A stretch of DNA of 64,000 bases from Cryptomeria japonica (lineage: Eukaryota; Streptophyta; Pinopsida; Cupressales; Cupressaceae), in NCBI RefSeq assembly GCF_030272615.1, contig NC_081409.1:531628291-531692290 (forward strand), written 5' to 3'. The translations under genes and the position numbers were made by a program. The notes under the pieces are model-generated. The model searched no databases and had not been told where the DNA came from. It saw only the letters and a list, made by a program, of their open reading frames with translations. Positions 48,492-59,776 of the stretch are shown here, in pieces (position 1 is the stretch's first letter; each line of letters opens with the position of its first letter).

Positions 48492-50544
48492 ATGATGGAT
48501 GAGTTTGAGATAGATGAGCTATTAGGTCACCCCCTCCACCTCCACCTCCACCTCCACCAGAGCAGTTATGACAGACAATTAGGACAAATATTGATGCTCT
48601 GATTAGAGATATTCACACTATTAGGTGTGAGCCTCATCCACCCCCTCAGTTGTTACGCCTTGCAGATAGGATGCAAGGCATTGTATAGTCTGTGCAGGCA
48701 TTAGATAGCGAGTTAGATAGCTATCGTAGCTGGCATGAGGGATTGCGTGCATTTTACACAGATGGCCTCACATAAAAACAAGTTAATGATTTAAAAATAA
48801 CAAAAATAGATTTGAAAAAATATTTTGTGAACCCTAAGATGGGTGAAGATATAGATCTGAAGAAGCCACGGATCTCTATTCAATGGTGTAGGCACCCGGG
48901 CATTGCTAGCCACTTTTGGGAGAGGTGGTGGATGGTCTTGACCATCCACCACACTCCAATCATGAGGTCCCAATGTATTTTTTGAAGAAATTATGGGCGG
49001 AATTTGAATTGGGCAAAAAGCCCAATTACTTTGATATTAGATCTTTTCAGGGGGTTGGGAGAGGCATGCCCCAGGATAGGCCAGGAGCAAAATTGAGCGA
49101 CAGGGTTAAAAACCATGTGCGCGATGATCCATTGGTTCCTCTTCCATCACCAGTTGTTCCAACACCTTCCCATCATTGAGTAGTGGATTCTGCTCTAGGT
49201 TCATTGAGTGTCCTGTCAGGCAATTTGGTACAGCAGTTGCGGGAGGTGAGGGCTGCCCCCTGCTTAGCACATGTTTGCACGAGTTGTGGGGATGTATGTA
49301 GGGGTCCACAGAGTGAGGCTGCCCCTAGAGGAGATGATGATTTTGATGATGCTGATGCCGCCCATGGTGGTTACGATGATGCCAAGGAGGCTGCAGATGC
49401 TGATGCCATCTCTTCATATGTTGATCTCCTGTGGGCAGACGATGATCAGCCTAGAGAGGTACAAATTTATTTGTATAATTTACAGTGCAATATTAAATTC
49501 CTTATATATACACATATGAACCATAACACGAGTCAATTTTTTCTGAACAGATGATGGATCACACCACATCATTGAGGAACAGACAACATGTTACCTCAAT
49601 ACCTAGAGATGTTGGTGCCCCATTTACGGTATGCACTTTCATCTAGATAGATTGTATTGATATGTACATTTAAAATAAATAATAAATTTTTTAATGTAAT
49701 GATTTACATATGATATGTTTTTTCAATTTTGTAGGGTGCTTCATGTAGCACTGAGGTGGGTACTTCTTCAGGTGACCCATGGACCACTGAGGCTCAGCCT
49801 CACATACCACTAGTATGTTTTTCATCCATTAATTTGAAGTGTTTAGATGCTTACTAATTTAAGTACAACTTTGATTCATGTTCATTATTTTTTGCAATTG
49901 TAGGCTTCTAGATCATTTGATGGCGCATCACATGTACGCCTTCAACCATCAGTTACTTTCCCTGCATCACATGTATGCTTTTCTGTGATAATCTTGTAGT
50001 CTATATATATATACTTTATAATTTATGTATATATACAAGTTTGATTCATGCTTTATATATGTTGTTCAGGTCCACACCACTACCAATATTGGTACGACTA
50101 TGGGGTTGAGCCAGATGCAACCATCGACATTATCATTTGAGGCATGATGATTACAAAAATAATTTCTAATTTGTTTATACTATGTACCTGTCTTTTATAT
50201 GGATTATCAAAATTGATATACAATGTTTTTTTTTGCAGGACTTGGCTACGACCACTTTTCTTGTTCATGATAGTGGACCTCCACATATCAGTGAGGGCAT
50301 TGTCGAGTACAGTTGTATGGTAGTTTATTTAATTTTTTTTAGTATTTAATTATTTTATAAGTGAATTATGCAAGTAAATTCTTCTCATGTAAAATCTTTT
50401 AATAATGCACAAGAGGGTGCAAACATTGATGTTGCACAGACACAGGATGGTGCATCTCAGGACCACGTGCAGCAGGATGATTCATCTCAGCCACCTTCAC
50501 ATGGAGTGAAGAGGACTGCAGATGAGATGCACGCGAGTTCTTAG
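48492..50544 (+). pseudogene. E accessory gene with a series of small phase-0 exons
   Basis: The gene starts near ATG 48492/48495 with an acidic N-terminus followed by a poly-Pro run, where a frameshift lies in a C homopolymer. TGA and TAG stops follow in the next segment. A large exon in one frame (about 48916-49458) contains an in-frame TGA at 49177 and ends at a GT donor. Six small exons then follow: 49551-49628, 49735-49812, 49904-49972, 50070-50141, 50239-50319 and 50416-50544. Each is a multiple of three (78, 78, 69, 72, 81, 129 nt) with AG acceptors and GT donors, except a GC donor at 50142. All junctions are phase 0 and the frame stays open to TAG 50542. The product is Ser/Thr/Pro-rich and hydrophilic. 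I do not recognise it. It converges on the transposase gene, so a transposition cofactor is a guess. Confidence 0.62.
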
Positions 50545-51370
50545 ATTGTATATTTTAGATCATGTCATGTTATTGTATTGTGGACTTTTTATGATGACAC
50601 TTGTTATGTTATCCCGGGACTTGTTATTATGTGATTATATATAGGACTTGTTGTTATGTGTTATGTGATTATAAATAGGACTTTTTATTATGTCATTTCC
50701 TTGCTATTATGATATCAGGTTGTGTTATGTGATTTGGCGCACTCTAGTGATTATATATGTGATACATTGTTTTGTTAATATGTTATTTGGACTTGTTTTA
50801 ATGTCATTTCCTTATTAAATTATTATTTCAAGACTTGTTATTATAGTGCAACAGTTTATAATTCAATGTGCACAAAATAACATTAAGAATATGATAATTA
50901 ATACAATATTGTTTATGAAACCAAAATTGTATTAAATGTAGACAAATACAATGTTAAAGGGACAAAGAAAACCAATTATCATGATTAAATATTTAAAAGA
51001 GTTCACACAAGTATCGACTTATTAACTATAAATGAATCTCATAGAGGAATCATGATTTTCATGATTATATAAAAGGATTATTAATTATAAATGAATCTCA
51101 TAGAGGAATCCAATAGATTGATGGAATTAAGGCTAACCAAATTATTAGGAAGCTACAAACATAGTATCGACTTTCCTCTTAAGTTGACCACACTACTTTA
51201 CTAGTGTATTGATGGTTTATTAGTGCAGATAGTAGTGGTATGAAAAGCATGGACTTCATGGTACTAAAATAAAAAAGTACACTATAAATATAGATTTGTC
51301 ATACAATGATAAATATAGAGTCAGGTCATATTTAAGACATAATTCTATCTTACATGCATATAAATTTGAT
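50545..51370. other. Intergenic space between the two convergent genes of E
   Basis: AT-rich, no frames supported. It contains an imperfect direct repeat TTATTAACTATAAATGAATC (51018-51040) and ATTATAAATGAATCTCATAG (51072-51095). It presumably holds both 3' ends. Confidence 0.5.
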
Positions 51371-54300
51371 TCAACCCAATGTACCATCTGCATCCTCTCT
51401 CTTCTGCAATGCGTCTATGATTGCCTCATGCTCTTCTACTGAAAGTGTCCACAATACCTTATTAGCAGGTCTACCTTTGTATCTTTCTAATTTGATATTT
51501 GTTGCCACCACCAAATGAGAATAGTGTATAATCTTCTTTTCTGATTGGTAGTCTTCATAAGCTGGTAAGCCATTCCTTCTTGTTAAGTATTTGCGTAGCC
51601 ATGTACCAACCACCACAACAGACCCAACTGGATACTGAAAACCATCATCATCTACTTGATCACATATCAACTTTTTCTTAGGTTCTACACATCTAGCTAG
51701 CCAATACTCAACCTGCTCATCATTATCCTCAGGTGCAACAACAACATACACATGTCCTATAAAACAAATATAAGTACAATGTGTAGAAATAAAACTTGTT
51801 AGAATTTATAATTCAAATATGTAATCATAAATTATATGACAATACATAAAAATATATAATTTAAAGTTATAAACAATAAATTGAATTAAATTACGAGGTT
51901 GTATGAGGTCCGAAACACGATCATAATCTTTTGATACAGATGCATGATCAAGGTCTTCATTTCTTCTAACATCTTCATATTGTGTCTCAGTAGGTGTTAA
52001 GGATTTGTGTTGCCATTCTTTGACCCATTCCGCATTCTCGCATTCTTCCCATTCACCTACAACACAAAATTGACAAAAACATGCAAGCTCTCTAGTCCAT
52101 ATAGTCCAAGTGTTAGAATTAGAACTCTTAAATGAATGCCATCTAGCTGACCCATTTATTGTATCACAATCATATCTTGGAAGGATATTCTCCTCTTTAA
52201 CTAGCCAGAAGAAACGTCTAATTGTAGAGTTCTGACTTGATCCTTTGGATAAATTTGCACTATACCAATCCACAATTGCACTTGCATTTTTAAATTTAGC
52301 CTTTTCCTTGAATTTGAGTTTCTCTCTACAAAGGGCTCTTTTAACACATGCACCAGCACCGTCATGTTCTCCTTTCCCATGTCCAGCCTCAAAAAAACTC
52401 CAAATGTGTTCGATATTAGTTTTTTTATGAATCCTACTCAACCAATAAAACATTCTAGCATTCTTGAATTGCCCTGTGCAATTATCAGACCATATTAGAT
52501 GTTGTGTCATCTGAATTTCTCTCTCCCTCAAATTCTGAAAAAAGGTCTTGAAGCAAAATTGGACAAACTCAGATGAGTGTAATTTATTATCACTCATATA
52601 GAAATGGTACTCTCTCAAAATTTTGCGATCCTCTTGTGTACTATCTGGTGCATGCCTATAGACAATATGGACAAAAATTGATACCTGCACTGAATTGTAG
52701 TATTGTGATTGTACCTCATCTTGTGGTGCAAGCGTGTAGTTCTCTGCAAAGTCAACAACCGAAAGTATACTACCAACAGGAAATGTATCCTTACATATTC
52801 AAAACTGACCATCGAGCCATCTAGCATTTTGAGTGTGTTTAACATATTTAGGTATGATGTTACTCTTGAATTCATTCATAAATGCATGAACACTAACTTT
52901 TTCAGTGATTAGATCGCATTGTTTTCCAACCTTTCCATCCTTCAGTGGATACTCAATAGTTTTAAATCTTTTAACATCAATTAATTGTTGTCCAAAATCA
53001 TTTGAAATATTTTCATGCAAACATTCATCCAACAATGCAAGATTGCCACATATATCACATACACCAGAAACACATGCATTGAAAAGGAAATTTTGTTCAT
53101 TTAGTGGGTTGCAAAACAAACTTGAAATAAACTCCTTGATAGTTTCAGGTGGTATATTTATACCACATTCTTGGAACATTCCATTACTATGCATGGTAAC
53201 ACGTATATATCGAAATACATCATAATGGTAGCGAAATTGAACATGAGTTTTGCAACAACATGTGACTCTTTCCTTGTTAATTCGAACATACCAAGGTTTA
53301 CACTTTTCAAAAGACCTTTGACAAATGCTAGTAGTCAACACTTTATCATCCAAATTTTTTTTATACAATTCAATTTGAGTCATGTCCAATAGGTGTTTTG
53401 GATGTGGATCACGAATTTTTGATCCAACTCTTAATTTAAGAACATCTCTAACATTAGGTGATACTCTCGTATTATCGTGCCAGAATTTTTCGATCAAATT
53501 TTTGACTTCACCAGTAAGTTTCATATCAGACCTTGGTAGTCTACCACTACAAGTCCACAATTTGTTTGCTGGATCACTTTCAAAATTAACTCTTCTTTTT
53601 ACTGCTCTTGACAAAGTTTTGCGATGAATATTAAGATATCCACTTATGTTACTCATCATTCTTTTATTAGAAGTTGTTTGGCTTACTAAAGCTGTTGTTA
53701 TTGCCCGTCGTTCCGCATTTTTATCTTTAGAACGACTTTTCTTTCCAATTGTATCAAAGGCGCTAGCAATAGTTGATACAACTTGTTTTAAAGACTCCTC
53801 CTTCTTCTTGGGTTTGACATAAAAGCCTAACTTCTTCATCACTTTTCACATTTTAGTCATTTTAATTAGTTGTACCATTAATTGACATTGAAACCCAAAT
53901 TTCTTATTATAAAAAAAATGTCTAAACAATCTATTTGCATGTGTCCTAATCTGTCTCCATGAAACCAAGCCAGGAAGGTTGTCTAGTACATCACTTTTAA
54001 TTTCAAAATTTTCATTCATTTGATTATCATTCAAATATGTTTCATTTTCAATTGGTGTTTCCATGTCTACATACACATTATTGGTTTTAGTTGCAGGTGG
54101 ATTTTCAATTTCATTTGGAGTTTCAAATTTGGTTTCAATTTCAGTTTCAAGTTGAGATCTAGTTTCAGTTGGGGTTTCAATTTGGATTTCAATTTCACTT
54201 TCAACTTGACTTCTAATTTCATTTGGGGTTTGATTTTCAATTAGAATTTCATTTAATAAGTAACCTGCTTCTACTAAATCACCAAATTCTTCATGAGAAA

Positions 54301-54564
54301 AAACATGGGGCTGTGGAGACATACCTGTATCCAATAATGGATTAGAAGATGCATCTGAATTAAATGGTTCATTGTGTTTCTTTCGTCAGCATTTATGGTC
54401 TCATTAATGTTCTCCTCTTCTAAAATGATTGTGGAACTTGAAGCTCCTTGTCTCATTCTTGATCTTCTCTCTCGTTGACGCATTGCCTCCTTCTCCCTAT
54501 TTGCTGCAATCTCCTTAGTTGTCAGAACCTTCCTTTGCCTCTTCTTGCGTTGATTTGATCCCAT
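51371..54564 (-). pseudogene. DDE-like transposase of element E, broken by two stops and a frameshift
   Basis: On the minus strand ATG 54564 opens with a very basic region (MGSNQRKKRQRKV). A one-base frameshift lies near 54375, and in-frame TGA codons at 53846-53848 and 52799-52801 interrupt an otherwise continuous frame. The middle has a Cys/His cluster (CCCKTHVQFRYHYDVF, VCDICGNLALLDECLH). After the second TGA come VVDFAENYTLAPQDEVQS, then LIWSDNCTGQFKNARMF and GHGKGEHDGAGACVKRA, a set I recognise from transposase-like proteins in plants and animals. The first two Asp and an acidic residue near HGKGE are the likely metal ligands. A 138-nt intron (51757-51894) joins a final exon (YVVVAPEDNDEQVEYWLARC), a possible BAH-like tail. 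Total about 1015 codons. It would cut and rejoin DNA at the element ends. Confidence 0.75.
51757..51894 (-). other. Intron of the E transposase gene
   Basis: On the minus strand the donor is CCTC|GTAATT and the acceptor is TTTTATAG|GACATG. Splicing in phase 1 keeps the frame open across the junction. The intron is AT-rich, as plant introns are. Confidence 0.7.
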
Positions 54565-54747
54565 GGCTACACCAAAATTTGAATTCGAATCAATCTCTTT
54601 ACCAAATCGACAATAAGACAAACAAAGAGAATGATTAATCAAAACATTCTCTTTGCAGATTGTACCTGTCAGCCAATGATTGAAAAATCATTCAATCATT
54701 GGGATTTGTGCTTGTGGGCCAGATTCTGTCCCAACGGATCTTTTCAG

Positions 54748-54795
54748 AAACGGGCGCCCGTTTTTTGAATTTAAAAAATGAGCGCCCGTTTTTTA
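54748..54795. repeat. Right palindromes of E (AAACGGGCGCCCGTTT)
   Basis: AAACGGGCGCCCGTTT (54748-54763) is a perfect 16-bp palindrome. A second half-copy GAGCGCCCGTTTTTT follows at 54780. The core matches the left subterminal repeats. They lie just upstream of the transposase start, so they could also be part of its promoter. Confidence 0.75.
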
Positions 54796-54800
54796 AAATT

Positions 54801-55646
54801 AGGGGCGGGAAACATTCCTTAGCTTTGTTTTTTGCTTCGGGATAGGCTTGGTCTCACCAAGCCTATACTTGGACCTCCAAAAAAATGACTAAGGTAAATC
54901 GACATCAGATTTCTACCTTGGCCTAATTTTTTGAGGGCCTTTCTGATTGAATTTTTTGACGAAACAAAAACCCATTAGAGTTTTCAGCGTCCTGAATTCA
55001 GAAATGTAAATTTTATAGTGATAAGATTACTTATACTATTTTTGTATTATTTATTAATCAAAAGTGGAACCTAAACCTAAAATACCAAGCTTCACTAAAA
55101 CTTTAATAACTTTTTGGTTTTTAGGATTTTAGAAAAATAAATTATATGACATCAATCTACATACAATTCTTTTGAATATTAAAAAAAATAAAATGGAAAA
55201 ATATGAAATTTTCATCAAATTATGGTGGTCGTACACCCGATGTTTTGAAAATATACTTTATTGTCAGCTAAAAATTAATAAAAAAAAATATAGTCAATAA
55301 AAAAATAAGAAAAAATATTCTCATCAATATTTGGTGTCTTAGGTATCATTTCCCAGAAGGATTTGCAAAAATTCATTTATTTGCATCAAAAAAGGGTGGT
55401 CGTACACGCGTGGTATGGTCCCGAAATAGGCATTTTGAAAAACTGATTTTTAAACATGCCTACTAAAAAGAGATTTCTACCATGTGGGTATTAAAAAAAA
55501 TTACATATTTGAAAAATAGACTCTGAGCACTACATTTTCTATTATTGAAATTTTTTGAGATTCAATCTCTAAGTGCATCAAATTTTGACATCAATCGACA
55601 TAAAATTTGAACAATAGAGAAAACACTTCCACTTTTTGCCCAAAAG
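54801..55646. other. Non-coding right end of E
   Basis: No gene supported. It contains the hairpin AGGCTTGGTCTCACCAAGCCT (54844-54864) and two copies of GTGGTCGTACAC(C/G)CG (about 55226 and 55397). Confidence 0.5.
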
Positions 55647-55671
55647 TGGGACTCAACTTCTTGCAGCCACC

Positions 55672-55672
<1 letters not shown>
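55647..55672 (-). repeat. Right terminal inverted repeat of E
   Basis: The reverse complement starts GGGTGGCTGCAAGAAGTTGA and continues GTCCCA. It ends flush with the microsatellite and pairs with 44929-44954 at 17 of 26 positions. Confidence 0.55.
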
Positions 55673-55753
<81 letters not shown>

Positions 55754-56133
55754 TGTATGTATGTATGTATATATATTTGTGTGTGTGTATACATACATAT
55801 ATACATACATATACATGTACATACATACATGTATACATGCATATATACATATATGCGTACATTTCATATATATATGCATGTATGTATGTGTGTATATATG
55901 TATGTATGTATGTATGTGTGTATGTGCATGTGTATGTGTATGTATGTATGTATATACATATGTGTGTGTGCATATATATATATATTTGGATATATGTGTA
56001 TATATATACATTTTATATGTATGTATGTATGTATGTATGTATATATGTGTGTACATATATATGTGTGTGTATACATAAACATATACACATATGTATATAC
56101 ATATACGTATACATATACATATATGTATGTATG

Positions 56134-56165
<32 letters not shown>

Positions 56166-56207
56166 CATGTACCTATATATATATTATGTATGTATACACA
56201 CACACAA

Positions 56208-56255
<48 letters not shown>

Positions 56256-56388
56256 ATATATATATATATATATATACATATATAGATACATATATATATA
56301 TATTTGTGTGTGTGTATACATATATAGATATATATATACATATACATAGATACATAGATACATATATATACATACATACATACATGTA

Positions 56389-56420
<32 letters not shown>

Positions 56421-56822
56421 CATACATACATATGCATATATATATATATATACATACCTATGCATACATATATACATACACATATACATACACATATACA
56501 TACATATATAGGTACATACATACATATATACATACACATATACATACATATATAGGTACATACATACATACATACATACATATATGTATGTATGTATGTA
56601 TGTATGTATATACATATGCATACATATATACATATGTATATACATACACATATGCATACATATATGTATGTATGTATGTATGTATGTACCTATATATGTA
56701 TGTATATGTGTATGTATATATGTATGTATGTACCTATATATGTATGTATATGTGTATGTATATGTGTATGTATATATGTATGCATATGTATGTATATATA
56801 TATATATGCATATGTATGTATG

Positions 56823-56854
<32 letters not shown>

Positions 56855-56954
56855 TACATGTATGTATGTATGTATATATATGTATCTATGTATCTATGTA
56901 TATGTATATATATATCTATATATGTATACACACACAAATATATATATGTATCTA

Positions 56955-57032
<78 letters not shown>

Positions 57033-57140
57033 CATATATAGATACATATATATATTTGTGTGTGTGTATACATATATAGATATATATATACATATACATA
57101 GATACATAGATACATATATATACATACATACATACATGTA

Positions 57141-57172
<32 letters not shown>

Positions 57173-58239
57173 CATACATACATATGCATGTATATATATA
57201 TATACATACATATGCATACATATATACATACACATATACATACACATATACATACATATATAGGTACATACATACATATATACATACACATATACATACA
57301 TATATAGGTACATACATACATACATACATACATGTATGTATGTATGTATGTATGTATGTATATACATATGCATACATATATACATATGTATATACATACA
57401 CATATGCATACATATATACATACATACATACATACATGTATACATGTATATATACATATATGCATACATGTCATATATATATATGCATGTATGTAGTGTG
57501 TATGTATGTATTTATATTTATGTATGTGTATTAATATATGTATGTATGTGCATGTGTATGTGCATGTGTATGTGTATGTGTGTGTATGTATGTATGTATG
57601 TATATACATACATACATATATGTGTGTGCATATACATATATATGTGTGTGTATACATATGTATATGTATATATACACATGTGGATATATATGTATATATA
57701 TGTACATTTTATATGTATGTACCTATATATATATACATACATGCATTATATATATGTATATATATATCTATATATGTATATATATCTATATACATAACTA
57801 TACATAACTATATATGTATGTATATACATACATACATACATACATACATATGTATGTATGTACCTACACACACACATATATATACATACATACATATATA
57901 CATACACACACATATATATACATATATACATATATAAGTACATACATACATATATATGTATGTATACACACACATATATGTATATGTACACACACATATG
58001 TATATACATACATACATATACATATACATACACATGCACATACACACACACCCACATACATACATACATACATACATACATACATACATCCATATGTGAC
58101 ATTTATGTATATATGCATGTATACATGTATGTATGTATACATACATACATACATACATACATGTATACATGCATATATACATAAATGTCACATATGTATG
58201 TATGTATGTATATGTATATTTATTTGTATTTGTACATGG

Positions 58240-58296
<57 letters not shown>

Positions 58297-58470
58297 AACA
58301 CATATACATATGCATACATATATAAATATATATGTATGTATATATGTACATACATATATATGTATATACATATATACATATATACATTTATATGTATATA
58401 CATATACATATACATATGTATATATATATGTATATGTATATATGTATATATATTATGTATGTCATATATA
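55673..58470. repeat. 2.8-kb ACAT/ATGT microsatellite array with higher-order structure
   Basis: The array begins with (AT)n to about 55726, then (ATGT)n, (ACAT)n, (GT)n, (CA)n and (ACATAT)n blocks (the last at about 58240-58296). It contains a ~752-bp direct repeat and a long palindrome, listed separately. Phrases such as GCATACATGTCATATATATA recur here and at 44030-44060, supporting common origin with the left array. Confidence 0.95.
56301..56940. repeat. About 640-bp near-perfect palindrome, with a third copy downstream
   Basis: The arm 56301-~56620 is mirrored by ~56625-56940. For example GGTA at 56511 and 56555 pairs with TACC at 56731 and 56687, giving one shared centre at about 56622. 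A direct copy of the first arm starts at 57053 (offset exactly 752 at both anchors checked) and runs to about 57410, giving an arm / inverted arm / arm layout. Confidence 0.8.
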
Positions 58471-58895
58471 TGTGTTGACAACGGTGTTAGCACAACCAAT
58501 GATAGGATATCCACGATGAAAGTCCTCTCTTGAAAAGAGCATGAGGTATGCTCCAAGGTTTCAGAAGGCTGGGTCTTAGCCGTTTATGATAGTTCAGTGG
58601 GATCCAATTTGTTGAAAACAAAGGGGATGTTGGTTTTTATGCCTAAAATATACAATTATCCTCTCCTAAAATGCAATTTGTTTTTCGTATTTTTGAGAAT
58701 ATATATATGAATGAAATTCATATCTAAAATATAATAGTTTATGCTAACTATCCTAAGCTAATTAGAGATAGAAATACACAAAAGATAAGAGTTTAGAAGA
58801 GATCGCTTTGAGAAAACAATGAAATTCTAAACAAACAAAGTTAAATAATGAATAATCTAAGCTTGAAAGGTGAACCACAACAATAAACCATGCAC
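58471..58895. other. Unassigned DNA between array and element B3
   Basis: No gene or known repeat recognised. It is AT-rich after 58640. Confidence 0.5.
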
Positions 58896-58899
58896 ATAT

Positions 58900-59705
58900 T
58901 GTTGGCAAATGCACACTCCAATGAGACATTGTAGGTGATTGAAGGTTTTATCATTGATGGCAACCTTACAATCCTATGACACCGGCAAGGCAATCCATCG
59001 GCACCAGCAAAGTCAGATTCTACACTGGCACACAGACCATCGACACCGGCAGTGAAAGGAAGCACACCGACACAGAAGCCGACATGAATTTTGATTGTAA
59101 TTTATTTTGTTTATTATTGTAAAATCATTGTAAGCCAACTTGGAAAATTGTAAAATGACTCATATATATAAGAGATCATTGTAGAACAATTAGGTATGCA
59201 TGGAGGAATGTAATTAGGCGAAATAAGGCAAACCTATTATGTGAATTATAGGTTAAGGGTTTATGTATGAAGAAGAGCTATAAACTAGTACTGGATCTGG
59301 CATAGTAGATGCTATTTTGAAGTAGTACAAGACATTGGATTTATATAATCCATTTTGTAAGTCAGCAAGACTTCCCATTTTTTTATTGAGCAGTGAGCTC
59401 TAGGCACTTGGCCTTCCTGCATGTGCAGGCCCCTCTTGTAGCAGTAATATTCTCTTATTGGCCTGTAAGTGAATATTATGGGTCACAAATCCCACCGAGG
59501 TTTTTCCCACACTAGGTTTCCTCATTAAACTATTGTGTTGTGGTGTGTTTTTTATAAGGTTGCTTTTATCTCTGTTTATTGCATTACTTTCTGTTTACCG
59601 GTATACAGTATTAATATGCTCTACATGTTTTAAATCAAGAAAATCTATAAACCGGTCATATACTGATTCACCCCCCCCCTCTTAGTATTTGTAGGAATCC
59701 TAACA
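58900..59705 (+). repeat. 5' LTR of B3
   Basis: This 806-bp copy begins TGTTGGCA and ends CCTAACA. The TATATATAAGAG box is conserved at about 59163-59174. Confidence 0.93.
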
Positions 59706-59707
59706 AT

Positions 59708-59719
59708 TGGTATCAGAGC
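59708..59719 (+). other. Primer-binding site of B3
   Basis: TGGTATCAGAGC, identical to B2, three bases after the LTR end. Confidence 0.93.
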
Positions 59720-59776
59720 CTGGTCCTCTATTTTCAGAAGCCTAATAGCTTGAGGAAGATCTTGACACCGGTAGAG

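Larger units (their letters stand above)
44929..55672. mobile_element. Element E: 10.7-kb DNA transposon with convergent genes (superfamily unassigned)
   Basis: The unit fills the gap between two stretches of the same microsatellite. Its ends form an imperfect terminal inverted repeat, and ACAT flanks both ends (44925-44928 and 55673-55676), although the microsatellite makes that duplication ambiguous. Inside are a minus-strand DDE-like transposase gene (54564-51371) and a plus-strand multi-exon gene (48492-50544) arranged tail to tail, plus GC-rich palindromes near both sides. A 4-bp duplication would fit Sola-type elements, but I cannot assign the superfamily from sequence alone. Gene decay shows the copy is inactive. 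Confidence 0.65.

Noticed and set aside
44924-55681. An 8-bp hAT-like target duplication for E (ACATACAT versus ACATATAT)
   Set aside because: One mismatch and microsatellite flanks make any length from 4 to 8 possible. The transposase blocks do not look like hAT.
55607-57079. A 490-aa open frame rich in Tyr, Ile, Cys, Met, Val and Thr, and many similar frames in the arrays
   Set aside because: These are translations of ACAT/ATGT/TA microsatellite, open on both strands and in several frames at once. They have no coding signature.
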